Assembly: GCF_026151205.1 (NCBI RefSeq)
Contig: NC_087081.1
Coordinates: 9,233,246 to 9,297,245, forward strand
Length of the DNA: 64,000 nt
Reading direction: 5' to 3'
From: Bolinopsis microptera
Lineage: Eukaryota > Ctenophora > Tentaculata > Lobata > Bolinopsidae
Shown here: piece after piece, positions 26,299 through 39,200 of the stretch
How the letters are laid out: each line of letters opens with the position of its first letter
Position numbering within the stretch: position 1 is the stretch's first letter
Notes under the pieces: model-generated
Told to the model about the DNA's origin: nothing
The model's input: only the letters and a program-made list of their open reading frames with translations
Databases searched by the model: none
Program-made: the position numbers and the translations under genes

Positions 26299-26912
26299 TA
26301 ATCGATGTTTTGATGATAAACTATTATAAAGGTGACTACAAATTAAGTTAGGATCGTCGTACTAGAAAATAATTATTCTGTAAATACGCGTTGTTTCACT
26401 GAATCACTCTGGTCCTTCAATTTTCTCTCTACAATTGACTATGCATAGACAATATTTTTTTGAACGACCATTTACAACTTTTTTGGCTATTGAAAATTTA
26501 TGCCAACTGAACTATGAATATGCTAGGAAATATGAACATGCTAGCTCTTCTTATTTTGTGAGTTGGGCGACATCTTGGGTTGCACTGGACCTAACAAGTT
26601 TATTATCGGATGTCGTACTTATATTTCGCTTTATTCGCTGTCCACTTTAGACAGTGATCCCTCCCGACTTCGTTATGTCATAGATTATTTAAATACACCG
26701 TCTTTCTGCGACCTGTATATTTAGCTCTAGTCTGAATTTGACATTCATTGAGCACGGAGACCGGAGTCAGCCGCCTAATATATATATATATAATATGAGA
26801 CCGTACATATTTAGTGCTTTAAACGGAACCAACTTTTCAATCAAATGTCTGCAGCAAATCAATTTGAATCACCTGGTGGCTGGTGGATTCGTGTAGTGTT
26901 ATTGAGTCTCAT
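26299..26912. other. Intergenic, no gene seen
   Basis: A 71-codon open frame at 26435 has no recognisable feature. A short TA microsatellite lies at 26779-26792. Confidence 0.35.
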
Positions 26913-27206
26913 GATTTGATGTTTCTTTCATTCAAGTTTCTGATTGTTTCTGAATAGACTCAGTGAAGACACATTCTAATGAAAATAAATAGCTGAATAA
27001 CGTATCGAAATTTCTACGTCATACTCATATTCTGAAATAGTGTTAATTCAATCCTCGATCGTTATAATTGAATTAACACTATTCCAGAATATGAGTATGA
27101 CGTAGAAATTTCGATATGTTATTAAGCTATTTATTTCCATTAGAATCTGTCTTCACTGAGTCTATTCAGAAACACTCAGAAATTTGAATGAAAGAAACAT
27201 CAAATC
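26913..27206. repeat. Fold-back repeat beside the 3' end of TMEM45
   Basis: Arms of about 135 bp (gatttgatgtttctttcatt... and its inverse ...aatgaaagaaacatcaaatc) flank a short centre (cctcgatcgttata near 27055). The right end stops 34 bp from the TMEM45 stop codon, so a long hairpin would form in the 3'-untranslated part of that message. Confidence 0.8.
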
Positions 27207-27239
27207 TGAATCACCTTTCATCCAAATATCTGCTGCAAT

Positions 27240-30200
27240 TCAATCTGAATCTACATAGAAATGAACACTCGAAGGAACAGTTTTGTACATCGGGCTTTCA
27301 GGTTCGTACTTCTGATGCTTTACATAGTGTTTTTGTGGCTTGATAGTTGGGGTCACTATTTTAAGAAGGAAGTAGAAACCTAGAAGCAGGACCAGGAGGG
27401 CTAGAAGATGTATTATGAACAAATCCGTCACGTACCTGCGTTGGAAATCGGTTAAACGCTGATGTAGCTCTAATGTTTTACATAAACTTAACTTAGACAG
27501 CTAATTATATACTTTAAGTGTTAATTAATCTGTCAATATGAAATGTACTTACATCATAGCACCCATATCCATCAGATCGAGTGCTGGTATGTCCTCATGA
27601 CCAGGCGGGTATAGTAGAAACCCTGCCTGTGGTTAAGTAATCATATTACGTTATTGAATACATTACAATGAAATCAGTTGTGACAGGTTTTTATGAACTG
27701 TTCAGTATTTTGAACATTTAAAAAGTTGAATTACTCAGTAAACTTTTAAGGACCTGTATTGAAATATCGGATAAATAAAAACGATTATTACCTGAATAAA
27801 CCAAGTTCCGTGGAGCATGACTGATATCGAGTAAGCGATGCTTATTATAGGATTAGTGGATTTCCATCTAGCCAAGAGTGCTGTCACTGCACACAGCAAA
27901 CAAGCAGCCACCAAGCAAGTGTGTATCTGGTTTATTTGTATGCGTTAGGCAAAATAGATTCGGCTGTGCCCAAATAAATTACGTGAAAATAATTATGGGG
28001 GGGGGGGGGGGGGGGGGGGGGGCCAACCATATTAAAGTATATTAAAGTATATCCCCGGGTCAAAATCGGAAAAAATCCTACATTTTAATATACTTTAATG
28101 TACCTACAATTAGAAGATTTATATTCTTCGTTAAGATTTACATAATGAACTATATTTTTCACTCAGATTCGCAAGATTTTTTTTAAAATTTTTTATTAAA
28201 TACTTTTCAAATTTTACAGAGTACAGCAATAGATGAATATAAAATAGAATCGTTCAAAATATCGCCCCCATCTGTAAAATATGATGGGCACCCAAACACG
28301 GTAAACACATAGTGAACTATGTCCGCAGTAACTTGGACCCATTACATCGAATCAATCTAAATCCAAAAATTTATGAAAAACTATTTAATAACAAACAAAT
28401 CCATGGTGAATAACTGTGGATATATAGTCAAAATTGGTATTTCAATACGTCAAATTCCAGATACATAAGATACAGGTCTGATATGGTCATTAATGTGTGA
28501 GGTGTGCGGGTGAAGTGTGATATGATGTTGAAAGTATAGGAAGGTAGATAAAAAGTTAATAAAACAAAAATAATAATAATATGGGGAGCAAAGAAACTAG
28601 GCTAGGCTGTTGTTTCACTATCCAATAAACATTTCCATAGATGCTTAGTGACCTCAGCTTTGAAAACACTAGTAGACACAATCTGTCTTACCTGTAAAGG
28701 GAGTCCATTCCACAGTATATGAGTTCTGTAGAAAAATGACTTTGCCAGTGGGCTATTTGAGGTACATAAGGTGTGTGAATTCTGACTTAACTTAGGTAAA
28801 ATTGATGACACAATAGACAGACTGTCGAGGTGGCAACGTCTTAGTCGAGAAGTGCCCTGATATAAAGTGAGATAGTGAGGCAGCGATACAGGAATTAAAT
28901 TGTTCAGAACTTTGTGGAAAAAAATAAGATCATTCAAGTCAAACTTTTGAGACAAAGGGAGAATGTCGACAAGCTTGCACTTTTTGACATATTGCTCAGA
29001 TGGATAACTGCGGCCCTCTTCAGACAGAATCCATTTAATAGCTCTCTTTTGGAGACTTTCTAATTTATCACTAAGTGATTTATTACAAGGGCGCCAGATT
29101 ATGGAACAATTTTCGAATTGGCTACGAACTAGGGAGAGGTAAAGCGCCCGGCGACGTTTCAGATCAATGAAAATATGGCCATCTCTTCTGACCATACCAA
29201 GTTGTTGGCAGGCCTTAGTATAAATTCTGTCGCACTGACTATTCCAACTTAGCTTAGGAGTAACATCGACTCCAAGATCTTTTTCTAACTCTATATACAC
29301 AAGAGGAGAGCCATCAAGATTATATGCGAATGGAGGAGATAAAGATGGTTTTCCTGAAACAATAAGCACTTTACATTTTGCTGGATGGAATCGCATTTTG
29401 TTTCTAAGTGCCCAGTCAGAGAGATAGTCTATATCCATTTGTAAATTGGTATTATCAGAAGATGAATGTATTTTACGCCAGATTTGTGTATCATCGGCAT
29501 ACAAAACAATATCAGTATTATCCGAAAGGCCAAGAGGAATATCATTGATAAACAATACAAAAAGTAAGGGACCAAGGATAGAGCCCTGGGGGACACCAGA
29601 ATTAACTGAGAGGGTAGATGACATCTCATTACCAATAACCACTCTTTGGTAACGGCCTTGAAGGTAATTGGTAAGAAATTTGAGAAGTGTACCATCAATG
29701 TTATATAAGGTCTTTAGCTTATGAAGAAGGATATCATGATTTACAGAATCAAATGCCTTAGCAAAATCAAAATACACAACATGATTCCTCGTCAACGGCG
29801 GAACCCTCTACGATGGGGACGGGGAGAAACGTACGAGTTCGACAACACGAAGGAGTACGTTACGAAGACCGCCATGCTCGTGACATTGGATTGCTATCCA
29901 TGTCCAAGAAGAGTCAGACAAACGAAGAAAGATCCTATCAAACTCGCTCGACATATCCTTTTTTCGGCTAAAGGTGGGGCTGGCACCGACCCCCACCTTC
30001 TCCTTATGAGGTGCGGAGATATAGAGACGAACCCCGGCCCAGTGATAGTAAGGGGAAAAGTGGCATTCCGTTGGATTTGAATGTTCACAAGGATTTCTCA
30101 ACGGAATATGGTAGTTAAGACCCCTACGAACATAATTAGACTTGTTGCCAATTTTGTATCTCAACAGAAACACCACTTTTACCACTTTTTACCACCTTTG

Positions 30201-33200
30201 TACCACCTGTCTGGTTTGCCAAATATCTTTAGTTGTGAACGTCGTAAAAGGCTGCAAATTAACCTAGAATGTTTATCTTATCAAGGAGTAAAACTTTTGT
30301 GTGAAAAATTTTTACATTGGACAATCAGCTAATTGGATAATTACCAATTAGTTAATCACCAAAAAATTTGAAAATTTTTTATTGGCTCAAAATGATTGAA
30401 ATCGTTTGAAACACGGAGAAATGTAGTTTTTAGAAAAACTTCAAAAATTTTTCACTTAAAAATTTTTTTCGAGACTTGGAAAAAAGTTTGAAAATTTAAA
30501 AATATTTTTATTCCGCCAAAAGTGATCGAATTGCATGAAACGTGGATAAAAATGCTTTGCAGAAAAACTTCGAAGATTTTGAGATTGGGGAATACTAAAA
30601 TCATCAATATTTGAAGTTGGAGTTCAGTAAATCTCGACATATTTTAGTAATTAGGAATAGCTTAGCGGAAAGGGCCGAACCTGAAAAAGGTTAACCACAC
30701 AATATTAGAGTTTCATAACTAATTACAATACAGCTTTTATTCCACAAATTCCACATAAAGAAACAGCACAAAAGGACCATTTAAGATCGAACCGATTTTA
30801 CCTGCTGTACTATCATTTTATTGATTTCAATGATCAAAACCTCTGTACCGTCAATCTTGCCAATCTATACCGGGTATCTGAATGTACCGGACCTTTTATT
30901 TACCTCTATAATTAGACCCAGTTGTGCAAGAAATGCGATTTCTCACAGGGGTTTCTTTTAACTGTGCACTTTTTGTCACTCTCGCAACTCGCAAGAGGCC
31001 CGGTATTATAGGGGGGTATAGGAAGCGAGTGTAAATATACCTTCCATCATCCACTGTGGCTTTTTTGTATTGTGAATGCGCATGCCGCTTCGTTTGCTAT
31101 GCCAGATACCTCGAATAACCCCCATATGTCATTGCCAGGGTCGGGATAGAGCTGGAGATAGCATTGAAAAGTTGCTAGAAATAGCTAGATTTAGAGTAAA
31201 CTGGTGGTAGCTGGTGGTGCTAGCATGGATGTAGCAGACGTAGCTACACGGGGTTTCATTGGAGTTGGTTATTTTAATGGCCAAAGAGTGCCGGAACTAA
31301 AGTTACTTAAGATTGCAGTTGAGGGGCAGTGTAAACCACGGTTTTAGTCAGGGACACAGAGCACACAGTGAGGAGTACTGCAAGTGCAAACAGCAACAGT
31401 GCAAGTGATACAGTATGCCTGCACCATTCAAACGCCGACGAAGGAGATAAGAATGTGGCTGCCCAGAGGAGGAGCGGAGCAGGAACCTGATTTTGTTTTG
31501 GGTTGAAAGAAGAGTAGGAAGAAGAGTTCCTGCTCTGGTAACTGCATTTTTGGAAGAGGGTGGGGTGAGAACTTATATTTTCAAGCGACCAAGGGTGGGG
31601 CAGAAGCAACCAGGTCCCACAAGTATCCGACCTATTAAGATCCAGTCCTCTGAGCTTAAACAGCCTATTCAATCAGAATCTGATGAAACAGAGAGCTGAC
31701 CCACACCCTTTTTAGAATTGATTTGATCAAAGTGAGTCTCTTTATGCCCTCTCTCTAGCTTAAGATCAACTCTTCGCTACTCGCTCTTGGCTACTCGCTC
31801 TCACTCGGATCATATCAGGACAGATTTCACATCTTTTAGGTCCTCAACCAGCCCTTAGTTTTCCTGTTTTCATCATGTAGTACGTTCTGCTACCTCCATT
31901 TTAGCAACCACCCCGCTTCCATCAGTTCACTCTAAGTCTAGCTCGTCGGCGTTTTACCTGTTGCCAGACATGTATCACTTGCCACTGTTCTATTTGCACT
32001 TGCAGTACTCCTGCACTGTAGCTCTGTGTCCCTGACTACACCGTGGTTTACACTGCCCCTCAACTGCAATCTTAAGTAACTTTAGTTCCGGCACTCTTTG
32101 GCCATTAAAATAACCAACTCTAATGAAACCCCGTGTAGCTACGTTCTGCTACATCCATGCTAGCACCACCCAGCTACCACCAGTTTACTCTAAATCTAGC
32201 TATTTCTAGTAACTTTTCAATGCTATCTCCAGCTCTATCCCGACCCTGGCAATGACATATGGGGGTTATTCGAGGTATCTGGCATAGCAAACGAAGCGGC
32301 ATGCGCATTCACAATACAAAAAAAGCCACAGTGGATGATGGAAGGTATATTTACACTCGCTTCCTATACCCCCCTATAATACCGGGCCTCTTGCGAGTTG
32401 CGAGAGTGACAAAAAGTGCACAGTTAAAAGAAACCCCTGTGAGAAATCGCATTTCTTGCACAACTGGGTCTAATTATAGAGGTAAATAAGAGGTCCGGTA
32501 CATTCAGATACCCGGTATAGATTGGCAAGATTGACGGTACAGAGGTTTTGATCATTGAAATCAATAAAATGATAGTACAGCAGGTAAAATCGGTTCGATC
32601 TTAAATGGTCCTTTTGTGCTGTTTCTTTATGTGGAATTTGTGGAATAAAAGCTGTATTGTAATTAGTTATGAAACTCTAATATTGTGTGGTTAACCTTTT
32701 TCAGGTTCGGCCCTTTCCGCTAAGCTATTCCTAATTACTAAAATATGTCGAGATTTACTGAACTCCAACTTCAAATATTGATGATTTTAGTATTCCCCAA
32801 TCTCAAAATCTTCGAAGTTTTTCTGCAAAGCATTTTTATCCACGTTTCATGCAATTCGATCACTTTTGGCGGAATAAAAATATTTTTAAATTTTCAAACT
32901 TTTTTCCAAGTCTCGAAAAAAATTTTTAAGTGAAAAATTTTTGAAGTTTTTCTAAAAACTACATTTCTCCGTGTTTCAAACGATTTCAATCATTTTGAGC
33001 CAATAAAAAATTTTCAAATTTTTTGGTGATTAACTAATTGGTAATTATCCAATTAGCTGATTGTCCAATGTAAAAATTTTTCACACAAAAGTTTTACTCC
33101 TTGATAAGATAAACATTCTAGGTTAATTTGCAGCCTTTTACGACGTTCACAACTAAAGATATTTGGCAAACCAGACAGGTGGTACAAAGGTGGTAAAAAG

Positions 33201-36200
33201 TGGTAAAAGTGGTGTTTCTGTTGAGATACAAAATTGGCAACAAGTCTAATTATGTTCGTAGGGGTCTTAACTACCATATTCCGTTGAGAAATCCTTGTGA
33301 ACATTCAAATCCAACGGAACCCTTAAATCGACCACTTTTCCCCTTACTATGACCCCACGGGTGCAGGTGGAAATGAACAATGTCAAATCCCTCCAGATTA
33401 CATGGGAAGATGGGAGGGTATCCTGGGTCAAACCTTACCGTGTTCAGATATCAACCGCAGGTATTGGAGATAAGGTCCAAGTCAAATGGGGGAAAAGCAA
33501 GAAACTTTACCCAGGAACGATAACGGGGATCAAGAACGACTCCCCATGCCACCTTGACCGTGAAATCCCCCACCAGCCGGACACAGGCGAAGAGCTCCCA
33601 CAATCTTGCAGCCAGAACGGCACAGGATATGCCGACTGCTGCGCGGCTCCCCGCCCCAATTATGCTAACGACGAGATGGAATGCATAATTACGCCAACTA
33701 ACCATGTCAGAAGTACACCTGCGCCAACAGTTGAACACGTGCCTCGGGCGGAGACGCTGAATGAATCAGAAATCGACGACCCAAACTTAGTTGTGGAGGA
33801 TAATACCTGTCCACCCCCCAGACCCAGATGTATAACTTGTAACGGAGTCTTTAGACCACAATACCGACCCATTACCTGCAGTGACGAATCATGTGTGGTC
33901 CTAGCAGACAAACAACAGCTGTGTAGCGGACTTAACAGAGAGGAGCAACGGGCTGGGAAGACTTGGAGGTGCCGAAAACACGGTGGGGAGTGTCCACAAC
34001 CCCAGAGCATCAACCCCACACCTCAGTCAGCAGATGGCCCGTGTTTAATCTGCAAGAAGAGATTCAGTGCTAACATATCACCACTCATATGCAGACTCTG
34101 TTCAGGAGGAGCCCACGCTTCATGCTCTGGAATTGACAGGTGGAATGTTACAAAACTGCGGAGAAACGGAAAGTGGAAATGCCAAGTATGTATCGGTGAA
34201 ATTGACCCAACAGTTAACTCTCAGACCGAGGACCTCCCTAAAGGCAGATGTGATAAGTGTCCCCGAGCAATATGTAAGGGTGTTAGGAGAGCTAAATGCT
34301 GCACCTGCTCACAGCTATTCCACCGTGGCTGCACTGGGCTAACTAAAGATTCCATGGACCCGGTGCTAAACTCTAACAACTGGTCATGCCAAAAGTGCTG
34401 CTCTAAGGGTTCCCACCCATCCTCCCTGCCTACCCCTGAAACCCCTAACGAAAATCACGAGCCTAATCACTGTGGACCAACAGGAAGTCTCAGGATCCTC
34501 CAGTGGAATGCAGATGGTCTTAACCCCAAAATTGCTGAACTTAGAGACTTTGTTGGCTCCCACAAAATCGACGTAGCTATGATTCAAGAGACCAAGCTCA
34601 CGACAAACAAATCCACACCAGATCTGAACGGATACACAGCAATCAGAGCAGACAGGGCTGAAGCTGAATTCCCTGGTGGCGGCCTTATCATATACGTGAA
34701 GCACAACATAGCTTTCAGAAAAATAGGGCAAGCGAAGAATGGTCTAGTAGAAGCCCAATCCGTTAGTATCCAGCAGAGAAGGGGAAAATGGTTAGACCTA
34801 ACCAACATCTACGCTCCCCCAGGAAGAGATGACTTCAACATCATGTGGATCCCCGTTTCTGATGTCTGCTTGATTGCTGGAGACTTTAATGGTCACTCTA
34901 AACTCTGGGACCGCAAACAACCCAACGACAAGAGAGGTGACGATATAGTGGACTACACCCTCACTAACAACCTATTCCTCTGTAATGACGGCTCACCCAC
35001 GAGAATTAATAGAGGAACAGGGGGCATGAGCTCACCAGACATCACAATAGCATCTACCACCCTTGCTAACAAGATCTCATGGGCCACCCTTAACGATCTT
35101 GGCTCGGATCACATGCCTATTGTTATAGAGGTGAACAACGAACACACCAAACGACACCCCCAGAGTAAGAAACAGAGGAGAAGAAGATGGCGCAATGCTA
35201 AAGCAGACTGGACTAGCTTTGCTAACCAGATTGACAGAAAACTTGCTGAAGAGGTGACCACAGACGCTCCCGAAAATTTCAGCAAAAAGGTAGCTAACTT
35301 CAACAAGATCTTAGTACAAGCTGGCTACAACCATGTCGGGAAAACATCCCCTAAAAACAAAGATAGCTGGATGAATAGTGATATAAGAGCTAAGGCAAAG
35401 AATCGTAACCTCCTACGTCGAGAAGTGGGGCAGAAACGGAAAGAGTAGCTTGATGCATGTGCCGAGGTTCAACAACTCATGGATGAGGCAAAGCAGAAAG
35501 CTTGGGAAGACTATTTATCGGAGGCAGAGTTCAATGTAGACCCTAGTGAAATGTGGAGAGTTATTAGAAACTTAAGTGGTACTCCAGACTCCATTGCTCC
35601 TAACGAGGTACTGATAGTAAGCGGGAAGGCTATCTCATCCAACCCAAATAAAGCTGATGCATTTGCTAGACACTATGCAAAAGTTAGTAAACTCAACTTT
35701 AGCAAAAGTGAGAGACATAGAAACACCAGTCTCAAGAAGAGAATGACTAAGCTGCAGAATGGGAAGGAGGAATGCTGCAAGAAGTTCAGTATGCAGGAAA
35801 TGGAAGCAGCCCTAAAAAAGACCAAGACGAAAGGGGCTCCTGGAAGTGATGACATCCCGCCCAGCTTCCTAAAGAATATCGGGCCTAAAGCAAAAGAATT
35901 CCTGCTAGACATCCTCAATGAATCCTTCAGCTCGGGTAAGGTACCAAGGATATGGAGACATGCTGTGATAATCCCCATCATCAAAGCAGGTAAACCAAGC
36001 AGCAAACTAGCAAGCTACAGACCAATCAGCCTAACATCATGTGTGGTCAATCTACTAGAAAGAATGCTCTGTGACCGGCTGTACTACCTAGCCGAAACAA
36101 ATGGATGGATTTGTCGAACACAGGCAGGATTCAGAAGGAGCCAAAGTACTGAGGACCAGGTGATCCGCATATCTCAAGGTATAAGCGACGGATTCCAGAA

Positions 36201-39200
36201 AAAACCTGCTCAGCGGACAGTACTAGCGATGTTGGACTATTCTAAGGCGTATGACAGGGTATGGCAGCAGGAACTTTTCCACACCCTGCTTGATACAGGT
36301 GTTCCTGCCCAAATTATACGCTGGTTCAGAGCATTCCTCAATGAAAGAACAGCCCAAGTCCTCTACAACGGAGCATTCAGCAAGCGAGTCTTTATGAGAC
36401 AGGGTCTCCCCCAGGGTGCAGTGTCATCCCCTCTGCTTTTCCTCTTCTATATAAACAGCATAAGTGAAGTGATCCCAGAAGGAGTAGAGCTAGCTCTATT
36501 TGCAGATGATGCCTCCCTGTGGGCATCAGACATCGATCTCAACAAAGCCAACAGACAAGTTCAGCTAGCTCTTGATAAAGTACAGGAATGGAGCAACAGG
36601 AAAAAGATGATGCTCAATGTAGATAAAAGTGAAGCTACGTTCTTCACTCCAGCTACTAATGAAGCAAAGTGGAGACCCTCCTTGAACCTGGATGTAACAC
36701 CTATCCCGTTCAACGCTAGCCCAAAGTTCCTTGGGGTTCATATGGACCGAACACTGTCATTTCAACAGCATGTCACTGAAGTGACCAAGAAAGTCTCTGA
36801 ACGCTGTAAGATACTGGCGTCCCTGGCAGGAAAACAGTGGGGCTGGAGAAAAGAAAACCTACGGAGGGTGTACATTGCTACCCAGAGGAGCGTACTTGAT
36901 TATGCTGCAGCTGCTTGGCAACCATGGCTATCTGCTACTCAACTCAACAAGCTAGAAGTAGCACAGAACAAAGCCCTGAGGCTAGTCACTGGCCAATACT
37001 CGTCAACACCTACAGAAGCGCTAAGAATCGAAGCTGAAGTTGAAAGCTACAAGACACACAGTGAGCGAATCATCACTATTGCTGCAGAAAAAGCAGACCG
37101 ACTCCCTTCAGATCATCCAAGGCACGCAGCACTACGCCCTAGAACACCTACCACCCACAGAAGCAAGATCCGTAGTTCCTGGAGAGAGAAAACTAACTCC
37201 ACCAGAGGGCAACTACCAACTCACGGAAATCCCGTAGAAGCCCTCCCATCTCCATTCCAAAAGCCCTGGGAGAATTCAGAAGAACAGAGGAAAAGGAACT
37301 GGAAAGTGTTCACAGCACTACCAGAGACTCCTATGCTAGTACCCAAATCCCATCCAGCTGTGCCTAACAACCAACACCCTTTCTCCACACGACCAAGAGA
37401 CACTTTCTGGGACACAAGCGATTCAGCTAACGAAAGCTCTGCCAAAAGACTGACCGCCCAAAGTGCTATCAGAATGATTGACAAGTACGACATATGTACT
37501 ACCATCTATACTGACGGATCATGTAAAGGTGGAACAAAGGAAGGTGGAGCAGCAGCAGTTATCACCACAGGGTCAGCAGCTAACCCCGTTATACTGGAGA
37601 CCATAAAAAAGAAGGGAAATAAGTTCACCTGCTCCTATGGTGAGGAGAAATCTGCACTTACGGAAGCCCTGAAATGGATGACAGAGAACCAGAAGTATGA
37701 TGACACCATCATATGCTCTGATAGCCAGGCATTACTGACTAGCATCGATAGCCTGAACCCAGACACACAGGATATCAGGAAAACTCTGGAATCACTCCAT
37801 GGGACAACGTACCTGCACTGGATTCCCGGCCACTCCAACATTCCTGGGAACGAATACGCTGACAAAGCAGCAAAGGAAGCAGCACAACTCCCGGACTTGG
37901 GCCAAGGATAGTCTACAATCTCATACGGAGTTGCCAGAGCAGTAGCAAAGGCTCACATCAAGGATAGCGACCCCCAACACCACCTGGTCTCCCAGACTTA
38001 CAAGGGATACAACAGAAAAAGAGCGGACAGTAAAATAGAGAGCAGGAAAGACGGAGCGCTGCTAGCACAACTCAGAGCAGGCCATTGCCTTCACCTGTCC
38101 CACTACAAAAATAGGATCGACTCTACAAAGAGTGCAACTTGTCCCCGTTGCGGTGAAGAAGAAGAAACGGTACCACACTGGATTTGGTGCCCTGCAACGA
38201 TCAGGACGAGAGAAGAAATCTTCGGAAAATCTGACTTAAACTTGGACATACTAACCACCAACCCGATAGAAATCCTGGCGTTTGCTAAGAAGACCTTGCT
38301 TGAGGGACCCTTAGACGCCTAGCCCATCACCACCACAACATGATTGATAATGTTTTCGTTAAGAGACAATGCCAGGCTATCACAAAAATCAACCATATTG
38401 GTTGTGCATGACTTGTGCTCTAGAAAACCATGCTGCCTGGGATCAAGAAGGGTACTTGTCAAAGAAAGCAGTTTACGTTTAACAATGCGCTCAAAAACTT
38501 TCATGACTAAACAAGTAAGGGATATTGGTCTATAGTTTTCAACCTCACTTTTCTTACCTTTCTTAAATATTGGGACAACATTTGCAAGTTTCCATTCTTG
38601 TGGAATGTAGCCGCTGTTGTAGGATCCACGAAAAATGCATGTTAGAGGGTAAGCTAAACCTACGGAACAATTTTTTAGAATTTTACCGTGTATGCCATCT
38701 GGTCCCTGGGCTTTATTTGAATTAATATTTGAAAGAAGCTTACGAACATCCCGATGATCGAAGTCAATATCAAAATCAACATCATTGACATAGGAGATGT
38801 CAGTGTCATAAAGTGAAGGATCCGAAAACTGGTTAAAAAAGAAAGAATTGAAAAGTTCAGCTTGATCTTTGGGATTGAACCGAAGCTGTCCAGAATAACT
38901 AACACAATTAGGAATACGGCAGGAGTTAGATTTATACTTAACATGTGACCAAAACTTCTTAGTTATAAGCGCTGGATCATCACTATTAAAAAGATTATCT
39001 CTTATTTTGGCTGATGAGAGCCTCTTAAAATCTTTACGGCTAGTAACAAACTTTAACTCATCAGAAATAGAACCAGAAATTTTAAATTTAGCTCTGAGTC
39101 TATCTTTTTTACGGCATGAAGAAAAAAGTTCACTATCGAACCACGGGGGTTGGAACTCTGATTTAATAATTACTTTAGGAATATGTATATCAACTAAATT

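Larger units (their letters stand above)
29874..38322 (+). pseudogene. LINE-B polyprotein (2A, zinc fingers, endonuclease, RT, RNase H, CCHC)
   Basis: The frame opens at ATG 29874 and reaches the 2A motif CGDIETNPGP (30012-30041). It is cut at 30045 by the fold-back element and resumes in frame at 33353. Three Cys/His clusters follow (33.8-34.4 kb: CITCN, CLICKKRF, CDKCP...CCTCSQLFHRGC). The endonuclease has LQWNADGL, IQETKL, GDFNGHS and GSDHMPI. The RT has KGAPGSDDIP, ASYRPISLTS, DYSKAYDRVW, GLPQGAVSSPLLF and the catalytic FADDA. RNase H has YTDGSCKGG, the Glu in EEKSALTEAL, CSDSQAL and WIPGHSNIPGNEYAD. The C-terminal knuckle is CPRCGEEEETVPHWIWC. Two in-frame TAG codons (35446-35448, 37909-37911) interrupt it; the final stop at 38320-38322 is TAG too. 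Apart from these and the insertion, every catalytic motif is intact. Confidence 0.9.
29787..38333 (+). mobile_element. LINE-B: compact non-LTR retrotransposon with 2A motif and RNase H
   Basis: Flanked by the 12-bp direct repeat CACAACATGATT (29775-29786 and 38334-38345). Without the fold-back insertion (30046-33349) it is about 5.2 kb. It has an 87-bp leader, one long reading frame and only about 11 bp after the stop (CCCATCACCAC). The order 2A, zinc fingers, APE endonuclease, RT, RNase H, zinc knuckle recalls Ingi/I-group LINEs; the clade assignment is inference. Confidence 0.88.

Noticed and set aside
30081..30332. 83-codon frame
   Set aside because: Part of the fold-back arm and mirrored exactly at 33053-33304; no protein features.
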